The position numbers were made by a program, and so were the translations under genes. The notes beneath the pieces were generated by a model, which searched no databases, had not been told where the DNA came from, and saw only the letters and a list, made by a program, of their open reading frames with translations. Positions 1-8,108 of a stretch of 64,000 nucleotides of DNA are shown one piece after another. Every line of letters begins with the position of its first letter. The stretch's first letter is position 1. Origin of the DNA: an unidentified eubacterium SCB49 (GTDB taxonomy: Bacteria; Bacteroidota; Bacteroidia; Flavobacteriales; Flavobacteriaceae); NCBI GenBank assembly GCA_000170815.1, contig ABCO01000002.1, positions 324,810 to 388,809 of the forward strand, in the 5' to 3' direction.

Positions 1-459
1 GCTATTCATTTTTGTTTTTTACACCCTGCTCCACCCAGCCCAACAGAAAATGAAACAAGTATTGAGCGTGATGCAGAGTTAATGCTCACAGCAAAAACCA
101 TTCGTAATCTCAATAAACCTATCGTTGTTTGTGGTGATATGAACGATGTTGTATGGAGTAGAACTACCAGATTATTTAAAAAAATTACTGGAATGATAGA
201 CCCAAGAATTGGTAGAGGATTTTTCTCCACCTATTCTGCCGAATATTGGTTTATGCGTTTTCCTTTAGACCATCTTTTTCACACTAAAGATTTATTTATT
301 GGAAAAATGGAGCGTTCAAAAAACTTTGGAAGTGATCACTTTGCTATGTATTATGAGATTCAATTAAAACAAAAGAAAAAAACTCCCGATACACCAATTA
401 TAAATCAAGAAGATAAAAAAGTTGTGAAAGACATTATCAACAACATAAAAGATTCTTAA
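1..459 (+). CDS. Endonuclease/exonuclease/phosphatase family protein, C-terminal part
   Basis: The reading frame is open from base 1, so the N-terminus lies outside the window; an internal ATG at 82 is not the real start. The visible 152 residues carry two family signatures: VVCGDMNDV (the GD.N metal/catalytic motif) and, near the end, GSDHFAMY (the SDH motif with the catalytic His). Between them is the LDHLF segment expected in this fold. Members are Mg-dependent phosphodiesterases acting on nucleic acids, phospholipids or other phosphoesters. Flavobacterial versions of this size are usually membrane-anchored at the N-terminus, but that part is not visible. The substrate cannot be told from the fragment. 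The C-terminal 30 residues are lysine-rich. Confidence 0.88.
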   Translation, partial: AIHFCFLHPAPPSPTENETSIERDAELMLTAKTIRNLNKPIVVCGDMNDVVWSRTTRLFKKITGMIDPRIGRGFFSTYSAEYWFMRFPLDHLFHTKDLFIGKMERSKNFGSDHFAMYYEIQLKQKKKTPDTPIINQEDKKVVKDIINNIKDS

Positions 460-465
460 TAAAAA

Positions 466-627
466 TCATCCTATCGAATTCAATAAGCCATAAATTAACA
501 GGCCTAACCAAACACATAGTAACAAATAACCTATTATACTACCTTTTCTTCTTAACAAACCCAAAGACCACAACGGACCTCCTATAATTGTAAAAATCAA
601 GTAAATTATCAAAGCCGCTATTAACAT
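466..627 (-). CDS. Small two-helix membrane protein (53 aa)
   Basis: I translated this by hand from the ATG at 627 to the TGA at 466. The 53-residue product begins MLIAALIIYLIFTIIGGPLW, continues with the basic turn LLRRKGS, and has a second hydrophobic stretch (IIGYLLLCVWLGLLIYGLL). That is a classic small two-helix membrane protein with a positively charged cytoplasmic loop. Its stop lies just after the end of the convergent endonuclease-family gene. Neighbouring small membrane proteins of this kind are common in flavobacteria, but I do not recognise the family. No strong Shine-Dalgarno is visible, which is normal for the phylum. The coherent hydropathy argues against a chance frame. Confidence 0.55.
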   Translation of the reverse strand: MLIAALIIYLIFTIIGGPLWSLGLLRRKGSIIGYLLLCVWLGLLIYGLLNSIG

Positions 628-984
628 GGTTTATTCTTAATTATCAACCTCTTTTAACAATCTGCTTTATCTTATTCATCTTTTTATTACAATTGTAGAT
701 TTCAACAATATAGTGCCATAAACAAAAAGGTAAATCGCAACCCTACAATTTTACTTTAAACATATATGAACTAAGATCACGACACTTACCACACTTTAAA
801 CATCTGGTTAATGCCTTGTTGACATAAAAAGCTGATTAATTATAAATGTAAAATTATTCACTTATCATTGATGTATAGTACGGTAAACCGTAAAAAATAA
901 AAAAGAAAAAGTTCTCAGAAGACAAAAAAAAAGGGTAAGCACCTTATTTTAAACGGTTTGAAAACGTAACATTTGTGTTTTTAA
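628..984. other. Intergenic region, 357 bp, AT-rich
   Basis: I see no coding frame here. It lies between the start of the small minus-strand membrane protein and the 3' end of the MocR-type regulator, so it must hold the promoter of the former. The only structured element is the palindrome at 879-892, described separately. Confidence 0.5.
879..892. promoter_or_regulatory. Inverted repeat TACGG-N4-CCGTA (copy 1)
   Basis: The 14 bases TACGGTAAACCGTA form a perfect 5-4-5 inverted repeat in an otherwise AT-rich intergenic region. A second site with the same arms and spacer length occurs at 5162-5175. The architecture suits a dimeric DNA-binding protein rather than a terminator, as the spacer is only 4 bases and no T run follows. 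The binding protein is unknown. Confidence 0.35.
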
Positions 985-2484
985 TTATAGATTAAAACTT
1001 TTATAATAAGCAAGTTTCATTTTTTTAATAACGATTGCTATTTCTTCAACTTCTAAATGCCCAAATCCAAAACGAATCGCACACGTATGTTTATCTTGAT
1101 ATAGAATGGTTTTGGGCAAAAACAAACCAATCTTTTCGGCTTCTTCTGCTAGTTTCACCAATGATATTTGCTGCTGAAATTGTAGCCAAATTGCCAATCC
1201 GCCAGAAGGGATTTCCCACTGTGCTATTTCAGAAAAATGCTCCGTTAAAAAAGCGCATAAACTATCACGCCTTTGCTTATAAACAACAACATTCTTTTTT
1301 AGTAAACGGTAAATTTCACCTTCGTTAATCAATTCAGACAACATTTGTTGCTGTATTAAATCACCTTGTTCATCTAACAATTGTAGATAATTTTTTGCCT
1401 CTGCAATCAAATTTTCTGGTGCAACTACAAATCCTGTTTGAAAACTAGGAAATAACGATTGTCCCATTTTTCCTAGATAGATAACCATTCCGTTTGCATC
1501 TGAGCTTGCCATAGGTAACATGGCAGAACCTTCAAACTGAAAGTCGTAATCATAATCATCTTCTATAATCGCAAAACCATATTCATTTGCAAGTTCTAGA
1601 AGTGCCAAACGGCGTTCTGCACTTAATTTTACGGTGGTAGGATAATGCCTATGCGCGCAAATGTATAAACAACGAATGCTCTTTTTAATGAAATGCTTTT
1701 TGATATAATCGACATCTAAACCTTGTTCATCTACAGGGATGGTTTTTATACTTGCACCTGCTTGCTGAAAAATCATATTCGCAACATAATTGCTCAAACT
1801 ACCCACTAAAACAACATCATTTTGTTGTATTAAAAGCTGAGAAACAATATACAAACTCATCTCTGTACTTCGTGTACTTAACACGTTATTTGGCTTCACG
1901 TGAAAACCTCTAGTCGTGTTTAAAAAATTACAAAGTTGTTTCTCAAACAATGAATAGGAAGACTTATTGGGAGTGTTCCATTTTTTTATCAAAGTCTTTC
2001 GTTTCATGGCGGCGCTATACCATCTTGTAAATTGATGCACAGGATGTAAACGCAAATCTGGTTTACCGTCATTAATTGTGTATTTAGCTTCTGTAAATTG
2101 AGCAGTAGATGCTAAATGAAATGATTGTTGAAAAGGAAAACCTGTTGTTTTAGTGTAGTTGTATGCGTTATTTATCTTTTGAGAAGGCGCTGTTATTTTA
2201 GATTTTTTTAACCCTGGCTCTAAAACAAATGTGCCTTTGTTTGGTATGATTTCTACCCAATCTTGCGAAGCTAATTCTTCATAAATCGCTACAGCCGTAT
2301 TTCTATGAATGTGTAACAAAGCGCCTAAAACACGCGTACCTGGCAAAATAGTTCCTCTAGTTAAGTACCCACGTTGTATGGCATTTATTATCTGTTGAGA
2401 CACCTGAATATAGAGAGGTTGAAGAGCAGATTTATCTACATGTATTAACTGTTTAAATAAAGTATTAACCGGACTATCTATCAT
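985..2484 (-). CDS. MocR/PdxR-family regulator with degenerate PLP site
   Basis: The 499-residue protein has the MocR layout: an N-terminal GntR-type winged helix (about residues 15-90, with PLYIQVSQQI and the helix-turn-helix around RVLGALLHIHRNTAVAIYEEL), a linker, and a C-terminal fold-type I aminotransferase domain (about 130-495). MocR proteins normally bind PLP through a lysine in GTFSK.L.P. Here the aligned segment is GKMGQSLFP, with Gln at residue 342 where the Schiff-base lysine should be. The usual LR(L/I)GY is FQTGF, so the phosphate-binding Arg is also lost. The EDDYD motif (308-312) and a C-terminal R.GF are kept. It is divergent from a TonB receptor with only 66 bp between starts, so it likely controls that gene and itself. 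Its ligand may not be PLP, or may bind PLP non-covalently. Confidence 0.85.
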   Translation of the reverse strand: MIDSPVNTLFKQLIHVDKSALQPLYIQVSQQIINAIQRGYLTRGTILPGTRVLGALLHIHRNTAVAIYEELASQDWVEIIPNKGTFVLEPGLKKSKITAPSQKINNAYNYTKTTGFPFQQSFHLASTAQFTEAKYTINDGKPDLRLHPVHQFTRWYSAAMKRKTLIKKWNTPNKSSYSLFEKQLCNFLNTTRGFHVKPNNVLSTRSTEMSLYIVSQLLIQQNDVVLVGSLSNYVANMIFQQAGASIKTIPVDEQGLDVDYIKKHFIKKSIRCLYICAHRHYPTTVKLSAERRLALLELANEYGFAIIEDDYDYDFQFEGSAMLPMASSDANGMVIYLGKMGQSLFPSFQTGFVVAPENLIAEAKNYLQLLDEQGDLIQQQMLSELINEGEIYRLLKKNVVVYKQRRDSLCAFLTEHFSEIAQWEIPSGGLAIWLQFQQQISLVKLAEEAEKIGLFLPKTILYQDKHTCAIRFGFGHLEVEEIAIVIKKMKLAYYKSFNL

Positions 2485-2491
2485 ATTAAAG

Positions 2492-2512
2492 CTGGACTAG
2501 TTTAATCGTCCG
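2492..2512. promoter_or_regulatory. Possible operator between MocR-type gene and TonB receptor
   Basis: The 66-bp divergent spacer holds GGAC-N10-GTCC within a slightly larger imperfect palindrome (CTGGAC...GTCCGG). It sits immediately upstream of the regulator start and about 40-60 bp upstream of the receptor start. This is a plausible binding site for the divergent regulator, on position and symmetry only. Confidence 0.3.
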
Positions 2513-2550
2513 GAAAGTTACGAGTTTTGCACTGATTTAAACAATTACAT

Positions 2551-4374
2551 ATGAAAATTAAGCATACTTTATTCATTGCATTATTTGCAACTTCTTTTCT
2601 AGCACAAGCACAAGAAAGTCCTTCAGACACAGAAGAACTAAAAGAAGTAATCATTAGTACTAACAGAATTGATCTTCCCTTTACTGAAAATTCAAGAACG
2701 ATCACTGTGATTTCTTCCGAAGAAATAAAAAACAGTGCAGCAACAAATGTGGCCGATGTATTACAACAATTTGCAGGAGTAGACATAAGAAGACGCGGTA
2801 CATCTGGCGGACAAGCAGATTTATATATTAGAGGTGGTGGTTTTGATCAAACCCTATTATTAATAGACGGAATAAAAACCGACAATGCACAAACAGGGCA
2901 CAACACAATGAATGCGGCATTGCCTATTGAAGTTATTGAAAGGATAGAAATAATTAAAGGTCCCGCAGCAAGAGTATTTGGGCATAATGCCTTTACAGGA
3001 GCGATTAATATTGTGACAAAAAAAGTATCACAAAATGCACTCTCTTTAAAAGCCGAAGCAGGTTCTTTTGGCCAGTTAAACCTAGGAGCGACAACAAATT
3101 TAAATTTTGAAAATTCATCACATATTATAAATGTAGGAAGATCTATTTCATCTGGGTATCGTTACAATTCTGATTATGATAACAGCGATTATTTTATGAA
3201 AAATGTTTTTAATAAAAACAAACAAGCCATAGAGATGATTACTTCGTTTTCAGAACGTAATCTAGGTGCTAACGGGTTTTATGCAAATGAAAGCGCCATT
3301 GATCAATATCAATCTTCTCAAAATAGTTTGTTTGCCCTTTTAACAGAGTTTAAAACAGAAAAGCAGGTTATTAAACCTCGCATATATTGGCTTCGTTCTC
3401 AAAACGAATATTTGTTTGTAAGAGATGAACCTCTAACTTATAGAAATTTACATTTTACACACAAAGTAGGCGCCGAAGTAAACACCACATACACTTCTAA
3501 ACTAGGAACAACTGGAGTAGGACTAGATGTATCTGAAACCTTTATAAATAGTAACAACCTAGGAAATAGAGATCGATTTACCGCAAATGTATTTTTAGAA
3601 CACCGTTTTAAGTTACTTAACAACAAATTAGACATAACCCCAGGTGCTGCTTTAACCTATTTTTCAGATTTTGACTTTTATGCATTTCCAGGATTAGATG
3701 TTGGTTATAAATTTAACAATCAATTTAAAGTCTACGGAAATATTGGATATACCTACAGAATTCCTACATACACAGACTTATATTATACCGATAGTTCTAC
3801 CTTAGGAAATCCAGATTTAGAAGTTGAAGAAGCATTTGCCAAAGAAATTGGGGTTAAATATAGTATTTCAGGGTTTTCAATCGCTACCTCTTTTTACGAA
3901 AGAGACACAAACAATTTAATAGACTACATTCGTCCAGATGTTACTACCGAAGTTTATACTGCCACAAACATTGCAGAGGTAAACACCAAAGGGTTTGAAG
4001 TAGATATGTCTTATCAATTTAAAATAAACAGTTATAACCAAACAGTATCTACAAGCTACAATTACCTAAAAGACGACATTTTAAACCAAAACAAAGATTT
4101 GTCACGATATTCTTTAAATACACTTAAACATCATTTCACAACACGTTTAAACACTAAGTTATTTAAAAACATAAGTCAAAATATCATTTATAAATATGCC
4201 GAACGCACCACAGGCGACACTTATAATGTTTGGGATGCTTCAATTATAATGTCTTTAGAAAAAGTAGAATTTTCAGCTACTGCAAACAATATATTTAATG
4301 TCGATTATATTGAAGCAGGCTATGTCCCAATGCCTCCAAGCAATGTTTTATTTGGGATTAAGTACAATATTTAA
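2551..4374 (+). CDS. TonB-dependent outer-membrane receptor
   Basis: This 607-residue protein starts with a signal peptide (cleavage near AQAQ, residue 21) and has a TonB-box-like region followed by a plug domain (about 35-155). Plug hallmarks are VADVLQQFAGVDIRRRG, LYIRGGG..QTLLLIDGI and EVIERIEIIKGPAARVFG...GAINIVTKK. The rest is a 22-strand-type beta barrel ending in an aromatic/hydrophobic final strand (NVLFGIKYNI). The short length and lack of a carboxypeptidase-like N-terminal extension put it with BtuB/CirA-type transporters for cofactors or siderophores rather than SusC-type glycan importers. No SusD partner is next to it. Divergence from a MocR-type regulator suggests control by a vitamin- or amino-acid-like ligand. 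The substrate is not established. Confidence 0.9.
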   Translation: MKIKHTLFIALFATSFLAQAQESPSDTEELKEVIISTNRIDLPFTENSRTITVISSEEIKNSAATNVADVLQQFAGVDIRRRGTSGGQADLYIRGGGFDQTLLLIDGIKTDNAQTGHNTMNAALPIEVIERIEIIKGPAARVFGHNAFTGAINIVTKKVSQNALSLKAEAGSFGQLNLGATTNLNFENSSHIINVGRSISSGYRYNSDYDNSDYFMKNVFNKNKQAIEMITSFSERNLGANGFYANESAIDQYQSSQNSLFALLTEFKTEKQVIKPRIYWLRSQNEYLFVRDEPLTYRNLHFTHKVGAEVNTTYTSKLGTTGVGLDVSETFINSNNLGNRDRFTANVFLEHRFKLLNNKLDITPGAALTYFSDFDFYAFPGLDVGYKFNNQFKVYGNIGYTYRIPTYTDLYYTDSSTLGNPDLEVEEAFAKEIGVKYSISGFSIATSFYERDTNNLIDYIRPDVTTEVYTATNIAEVNTKGFEVDMSYQFKINSYNQTVSTSYNYLKDDILNQNKDLSRYSLNTLKHHFTTRLNTKLFKNISQNIIYKYAERTTGDTYNVWDASIIMSLEKVEFSATANNIFNVDYIEAGYVPMPPSNVLFGIKYNI

Positions 4375-4401
4375 TTATTTTACTATTTCAATGTATTCCA
4401 T

Positions 4402-4437
4402 AAAAAAAGCTTCTCAGAAATGAGAAGCTTTTTTTTT
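4402..4437. terminator. Bidirectional terminator between convergent genes
   Basis: The stem is AAAGCTTCTCA / TGAGAAGCTTT with a GAAA tetraloop, preceded by an A run and followed by a T run. It therefore works in both directions, for the TonB receptor and for the lipoprotein gene that ends at 4497. Confidence 0.9.
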
Positions 4438-4496
4438 ATGGAACAAAAGTTACCAAATAAATATATGATACTTCAAAACTGCAAAAAAATTATGCG

Positions 4497-5105
4497 TTAT
4501 TCATTTATTTTTATTGTAGCTCCCATTACTCTCGCTTTTACAGTAGCCTTCTGAGTAAAAATTCCTTGCGTTTGCTCTACTTCATATTTTGGATTTAAAA
4601 ATATATCCACATCTGGATTATCTTGAACCAATCTACTATTTACATTCCAAGTAGCGTTCTTTAAAGCTCCACCACTCCACATGGCATTATTTAAGGCCCC
4701 TGCAAAGGGTACCGCAGCAACCATAGATAGTGGTAAACCTATTTTATCCTTGCCATAGTTAGAACTTCTATAATCATTATTTGTTCCAACAATACCATTA
4801 ATAGCAGAACCTATTCCAAATGTACTAACAACCATAGTAAGTATTGGACCTATTTGGTTAGATTTCCCTAGGTTAATTCCATTAAAACGAACTATAATAC
4901 CCTTAGTCTTATCTGTCCTTGTTGGTATTCCAAATAGCGCTTTGCCTTCTTCACTTATCTCCTGTAGACGCTTAAGCTCATATTGACTAGCATCTCTAGT
5001 TAAAGAAATATCGCTAAATCCTCCATTACTTATTGAAGAAGAAGAACTACAGCTTACCATTGTCACTACTGTCATTATTATTACAGCTAATTTTAAATTT
5101 TTCAT
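4497..5105 (-). CDS. Lipoprotein of unknown function (202 aa)
   Basis: The N-terminus MKNLKLAVIIMTVVTMVSC is a lipoprotein signal peptide with lipobox VSC, followed by the serine tract SSSSS and a glycine. This is a typical flavobacterial surface or periplasmic lipoprotein leader. The mature part holds a glycine-rich, moderately hydrophobic middle (about 90-140, including ILTMVVSTFGIGSAINGIVG). A beta-rich C-terminus follows (VKARVMGATIKINE). I do not recognise a domain. The hydrophobic middle could insert in or lie on the membrane. It is monocistronic, with a tRNA upstream and a convergent receptor gene downstream. Confidence 0.7.
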   Translation of the reverse strand: MKNLKLAVIIMTVVTMVSCSSSSSISNGGFSDISLTRDASQYELKRLQEISEEGKALFGIPTRTDKTKGIIVRFNGINLGKSNQIGPILTMVVSTFGIGSAINGIVGTNNDYRSSNYGKDKIGLPLSMVAAVPFAGALNNAMWSGGALKNATWNVNSRLVQDNPDVDIFLNPKYEVEQTQGIFTQKATVKARVMGATIKINE

Positions 5106-5161
5106 AAATTGATTTATTAAAAGGTTAGCTGTAAAAATATTTATTCATCATCAAGTAGTTA

Positions 5162-5175
5162 TACGGGATTCCGTA
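5162..5175. promoter_or_regulatory. Inverted repeat TACGG-N4-CCGTA (copy 2)
   Basis: TACGGGATTCCGTA lies 57 bp upstream of the lipoprotein start. Downstream of it on the minus strand is a TATTTTTA candidate -7 element at 5132-5139. Arms and spacer length equal those of copy 1 at 879-892. The position is consistent with an upstream activator or repressor site. Confidence 0.4.
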
Positions 5176-5213
5176 ATACACACCTTTTTTTTAAATAAAA
5201 AATAAATCTTATT

Positions 5214-5250
5214 CCACAAAAAAAGACCCAACTATTTAAAGTTGAGTCTT
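5214..5250 (-). terminator. Terminator of tRNA-Leu
   Basis: Reading the minus strand, AAGACTCAAC pairs with GTTGGGTCTT around an AT loop and is followed by a run of seven T residues. It lies directly 3' of the tRNA-Leu gene. Confidence 0.85.
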
Positions 5251-5259
5251 CTATTAAAG

Positions 5260-5341
5260 TGCGGATGACAGGAATCGAACCTGCACGCCGTGAAGCACTA
5301 GATCCTAAGTCTAGCATGTCTACCAGTTCCACCACATCCGC
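5260..5341 (-). tRNA. tRNA-Leu (anticodon UAG)
   Basis: The acceptor arms GCGGATG and CATCCGC pair fully, with discriminator A. The anticodon stem is CTAGA/TCTAG with loop CTTAGGA, giving anticodon UAG, which reads CUA and other CUN codons. The long variable arm typical of a class II tRNA is present, and GGTTCGATTCC forms the T arm. CCA is not encoded, in contrast to the tRNA-Arg at 59.5 kb. Confidence 0.97.
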
Positions 5342-5497
5342 GATTTGAACTTATGCCCTTTTACGGGACGGCAAATATAAAGAAGTTATTTTATTTACAA
5401 ACAAAGAATTCTTTAAAATTTTTACTTTTTGTATCTTTATGCTTTAATATGAGTCTTAGACGCCTTGTTTAGGGCTTATAAAAAAATAAAATTATTT

Positions 5498-6892
5498 ATG
5501 AAAAGTGCAAAACCTTATATAGAAGAACATAAAGACAGGTTCTTAAATGAACTAGTAGATCTTCTTAAAATACCTAGTATCTCGGCAGATAAAGCCTATG
5601 CTAATGATGTCATTAGAACTGCAGATGTAATTAAAGAAAGCCTAGAAAAAGCAGGATGCGATCACGTAGAGATTTGTGAAACACCAGGATATCCTATTGT
5701 GTATGGCGAAAAAATAATTGATAAAGACCTACCTACTGTTTTAGTATATGGTCATTATGACGTGCAACCACCAGATCCAGTAGAATTATGGGACAGCCCA
5801 CCATTTGAACCTGTAATAAAGAAAACCGAACTACATCCAGAAGGTGCCATCTTTGCTCGCGGAAGCTGTGACGATAAAGGACAGATGTATATGCACGTAA
5901 AGGCAATGGAATACATGACAGAAACAGGGCAGCTACCTTGTAATGTTAAATTTATGATAGAAGGTGAAGAAGAAGTAGGAAGCGAAAGCTTAGGATGGTT
6001 TGTAGAACGCAATCACGAAAAACTGAGCAACGATGTAATCTTAATAAGTGATACAGGTATGATCGCAAACGATATTCCGAGTATCACAACAGGACTTCGT
6101 GGTTTAAGTTACGTAGAAGTAGAAGTTACCGGACCTAATCGTGATTTGCATAGTGGTCTTTATGGTGGTGCTGTAGCAAACCCAATAAACATCTTAACAA
6201 AAATGATTGCTTCATTGCATGATGAAAATAATCATATTACTATTCCTGGCTTTTATGATGATGTAGATGAGTTATCTGCAGAAGAACGCGCTAAAATGGG
6301 CGAAGCACCTTTCAGCAAAGAAGAATATTGCAAGTCTATTGGTCTTGAAGACGTATATGGAGAAAAAGGATATACCACTAACGAGCGTAACAGCATACGC
6401 CCTACCCTAGATGTAAATGGTATTTGGGGAGGCTACATTGGCGAAGGTGCAAAAACAGTAATTGCTAGTCAAGCATTTGCAAAAATTTCTATGCGCTTAG
6501 TACCTAATCAAGACTGGAAAAAGATAACAGACCTGTTTAAAGCACATTTTGAGAGCATTGTTCCTAAAGGGGCAACCGTTGTTGTAAAACCTCATCACGG
6601 TGGGCAAGCTTACGTCACTCCTATTGATAGCTTAGGTTACAAAGCGGCAAGTAAAGCATACGAAACTACCTTTGGAAAAACACCAATACCACAACGTAGT
6701 GGTGGGAGTATTCCTATTGTAGCTCTGTTTGAAAAAGAGCTAAAAAGCAAAACTATATTAATGGGCTTTGGTCTAGACAGTGATGCAATTCACTCCCCTA
6801 ATGAGCATTTTGGAGTATGGAACTACCTAAAAGGTATCGAAACCATCCCACAGTTTTATCACGAGTTTACAAAGTTAAAAACCAATAACTAG
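5498..6892 (+). CDS. M20 family metallo-dipeptidase
   Basis: The product is a 464-residue zinc peptidase of the M20 carnosinase/PepV-like group. Metal and catalytic motifs are VYGHYDVQP (His86, Asp88), RGSCDDKG (Asp125), MIEGEEEVGS (the catalytic Glu and metal-binding Glu near 157-159) and the C-terminal HSPNEHFG with a metal His. The inserted dimerisation lid contains DLHSGLYGG. There is no signal peptide, so it acts in the cytoplasm on imported dipeptides. The frame can be extended upstream to a TTG at 5465, but the ATG at 5498 gives the family-typical N-terminus MKSAKPYIEEHKDRF and is preferred. It is followed by a terminator at 6912. Confidence 0.93.
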   Translation: MKSAKPYIEEHKDRFLNELVDLLKIPSISADKAYANDVIRTADVIKESLEKAGCDHVEICETPGYPIVYGEKIIDKDLPTVLVYGHYDVQPPDPVELWDSPPFEPVIKKTELHPEGAIFARGSCDDKGQMYMHVKAMEYMTETGQLPCNVKFMIEGEEEVGSESLGWFVERNHEKLSNDVILISDTGMIANDIPSITTGLRGLSYVEVEVTGPNRDLHSGLYGGAVANPINILTKMIASLHDENNHITIPGFYDDVDELSAEERAKMGEAPFSKEEYCKSIGLEDVYGEKGYTTNERNSIRPTLDVNGIWGGYIGEGAKTVIASQAFAKISMRLVPNQDWKKITDLFKAHFESIVPKGATVVVKPHHGGQAYVTPIDSLGYKAASKAYETTFGKTPIPQRSGGSIPIVALFEKELKSKTILMGFGLDSDAIHSPNEHFGVWNYLKGIETIPQFYHEFTKLKTNN

Positions 6893-6911
6893 TTAGATTA
6901 ATTCGTAAAAA

Positions 6912-6947
6912 AAAAGCCTCACAAATTTTTAAATCTGTGAGGCTTTA
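6912..6947. terminator. Terminator between dipeptidase and PhnA-like gene
   Basis: AAAGCCTCACA pairs with TGTGAGGCTTT. The long A run on the left makes it a strong terminator for the minus-strand PhnA-like gene. A weaker T-rich tail on the right also serves the plus-strand dipeptidase. Confidence 0.88.
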
Positions 6948-6969
6948 AATTTTTATACCAATAGTATCA

Positions 6970-7563
6970 CTATATTTTCTTTACATATTCTGTAATGATC
7001 ACAATCTGTATACCATCTACTTTACCTTCTATAAATGTATCATTTTCGTGATCTAAAGAAATACGTCTTACAGCAGTTCCCTGCTTAGCCACCATACTAC
7101 TCCCCTTCACTTTAAGGTCTTTAATTAAAACCACATTATCACCAGCTTGTAAAATCACGCCATTAGCATCGCGATGTACTAATGCATCACTTTTATCTTC
7201 TGCATCTCCTTCTGCTGCTGCCCATTCAAGTTGCTGCTCTTCCATATACATCATATCAAGTAAATCTTGTGACCACCCAAAAGATTTTAAACGGTGTAGC
7301 ATACGCCAAGCCATCACTTGTACAGGTGGTGCCGTACTCCACATACTATCATTAAGGCAACGCCAGTGGTTTTCATCACGCTCTTCTGCATCAAATTGCG
7401 AAGAACAAGTAGTACATACAAAAATCCCATTATCTGCTCCTTCAATATACTCAGGTGTTTTTGGCACTTCATAAAAACCTAAATTTTCTGGCTCAGCATG
7501 ACCACATAATTCACATTTATCTTCAGCTCTTTTGCGTATTTCTCTTTCTATATTTGAATTCAT
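6970..7563 (-). CDS. PhnA-like (YjdM) zinc-ribbon protein
   Basis: This 197-residue soluble protein begins with a zinc-binding segment (CELCGH near residue 18 and CTTC near 50). It ends with the PhnA/YjdM domain (about 125-197), seen in VHRDANGVILQAGDNVVLIKDLKVKGSS and the closing KVDGIQIVIITEYVKK. The C-terminal domain has an SH3-like fold. The historical phosphonate link of PhnA is not supported by experiment for most homologues, and no phosphonate genes are nearby. The long central tryptophan-rich helical part (70-120) is the extension typical of Bacteroidota versions. It is monocistronic with its own terminator. Confidence 0.88.
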   Translation of the reverse strand: MNSNIEREIRKRAEDKCELCGHAEPENLGFYEVPKTPEYIEGADNGIFVCTTCSSQFDAEERDENHWRCLNDSMWSTAPPVQVMAWRMLHRLKSFGWSQDLLDMMYMEEQQLEWAAAEGDAEDKSDALVHRDANGVILQAGDNVVLIKDLKVKGSSMVAKQGTAVRRISLDHENDTFIEGKVDGIQIVIITEYVKKI

Positions 7564-7681
7564 TATTCGTATCGCGGTAGTAAAATGTATTTTGCTATCG
7601 ACTTTTTAAATTAGACCGCAAATGTACTATTTACTTCGGAAATGTGACAACTTGTTTAACTGAAGTAAAAAAAACCATTAC

Positions 7682-7723
7682 TCTACATTTGTAGAATTAA
7701 AATATTTATTCTACGTTTGTAGA
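7682..7723 (+). promoter_or_regulatory. Promoter with two overlapping BlaI-type operators
   Basis: Two palindromes, TCTACA-TT-TGTAGA (7682-7695) and TCTACG-TT-TGTAGA (7710-7723), match the TACA-N2-TGTA core of BlaI/MecI operators. The first contains TTTG (7688-7691). The second contains TACGTTTG (7712-7719), an exact -7 element TAnnTTTG, and the two are 20 bp apart as expected for a Bacteroidota promoter. A BlaI dimer on each site would cover both core promoter elements. They lie just upstream of the regulator start at 7740. Confidence 0.85.
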
Positions 7724-7739
7724 GTAAACAAGTAAAAGT

Positions 7740-8105
7740 ATGTCTTTATCAAACTCAGAAGAACAATTAATGCAAGTGCTATGGAAACAAAAGCGCGCTA
7801 TAATGAAAGATCTTATTGCTGCCTACGAAGATCCTAAACCTGCAACAACCACCATTGCAACTTTATTAAAACGGATGCAGGACAAAAAATTTATTGACTA
7901 TGTGCAAGTAGGTCGCTCGCGTGAATATTTTCCTTTGGTAAAAAAGAAAGACTATTTCAGTAAGCATGTAAATGGCCTTATTAAAAACTTCTTTAATAAT
8001 GACGCGGCACAATTTGCTTCATTTTTCACCGAAACAACAGACCTGAGTAAAGAAGAACTAGAGAAGCTCAAAAAAATGATTGATGTACAAATAGAAAACA
8101 AATAA
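7740..8105 (+). CDS. BlaI/MecI/CopY-family repressor (system 1)
   Basis: This 121-residue winged-helix repressor opens with LSNSEEQLMQVLWKQKRAIMKDLIAAY and carries TTTIATLLKRMQDKKFIDYVQVGRSREYFPLV, the DNA-recognition helix and wing of the BlaI family. The C-terminal 45 residues form the dimerisation/cleavage-site region. In BlaI-type systems, proteolysis following activation of the adjacent M56 membrane protease relieves repression. The partner gene starts 3 bp after the stop, so they are co-transcribed. Two operators over its own promoter imply autorepression. No beta-lactamase gene is close, as is usual for Bacteroidota copies, whose targets are mostly unknown. Confidence 0.93.
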   Translation: MSLSNSEEQLMQVLWKQKRAIMKDLIAAYEDPKPATTTIATLLKRMQDKKFIDYVQVGRSREYFPLVKKKDYFSKHVNGLIKNFFNNDAAQFASFFTETTDLSKEELEKLKKMIDVQIENK

Positions 8106-8108
8106 GCT

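Noticed and set aside
5465..5497. Extended N-terminus of the dipeptidase from a TTG
   Set aside because: The ATG at 5498 gives the usual family N-terminus; the extra 11 residues are basic and unlike homologues.
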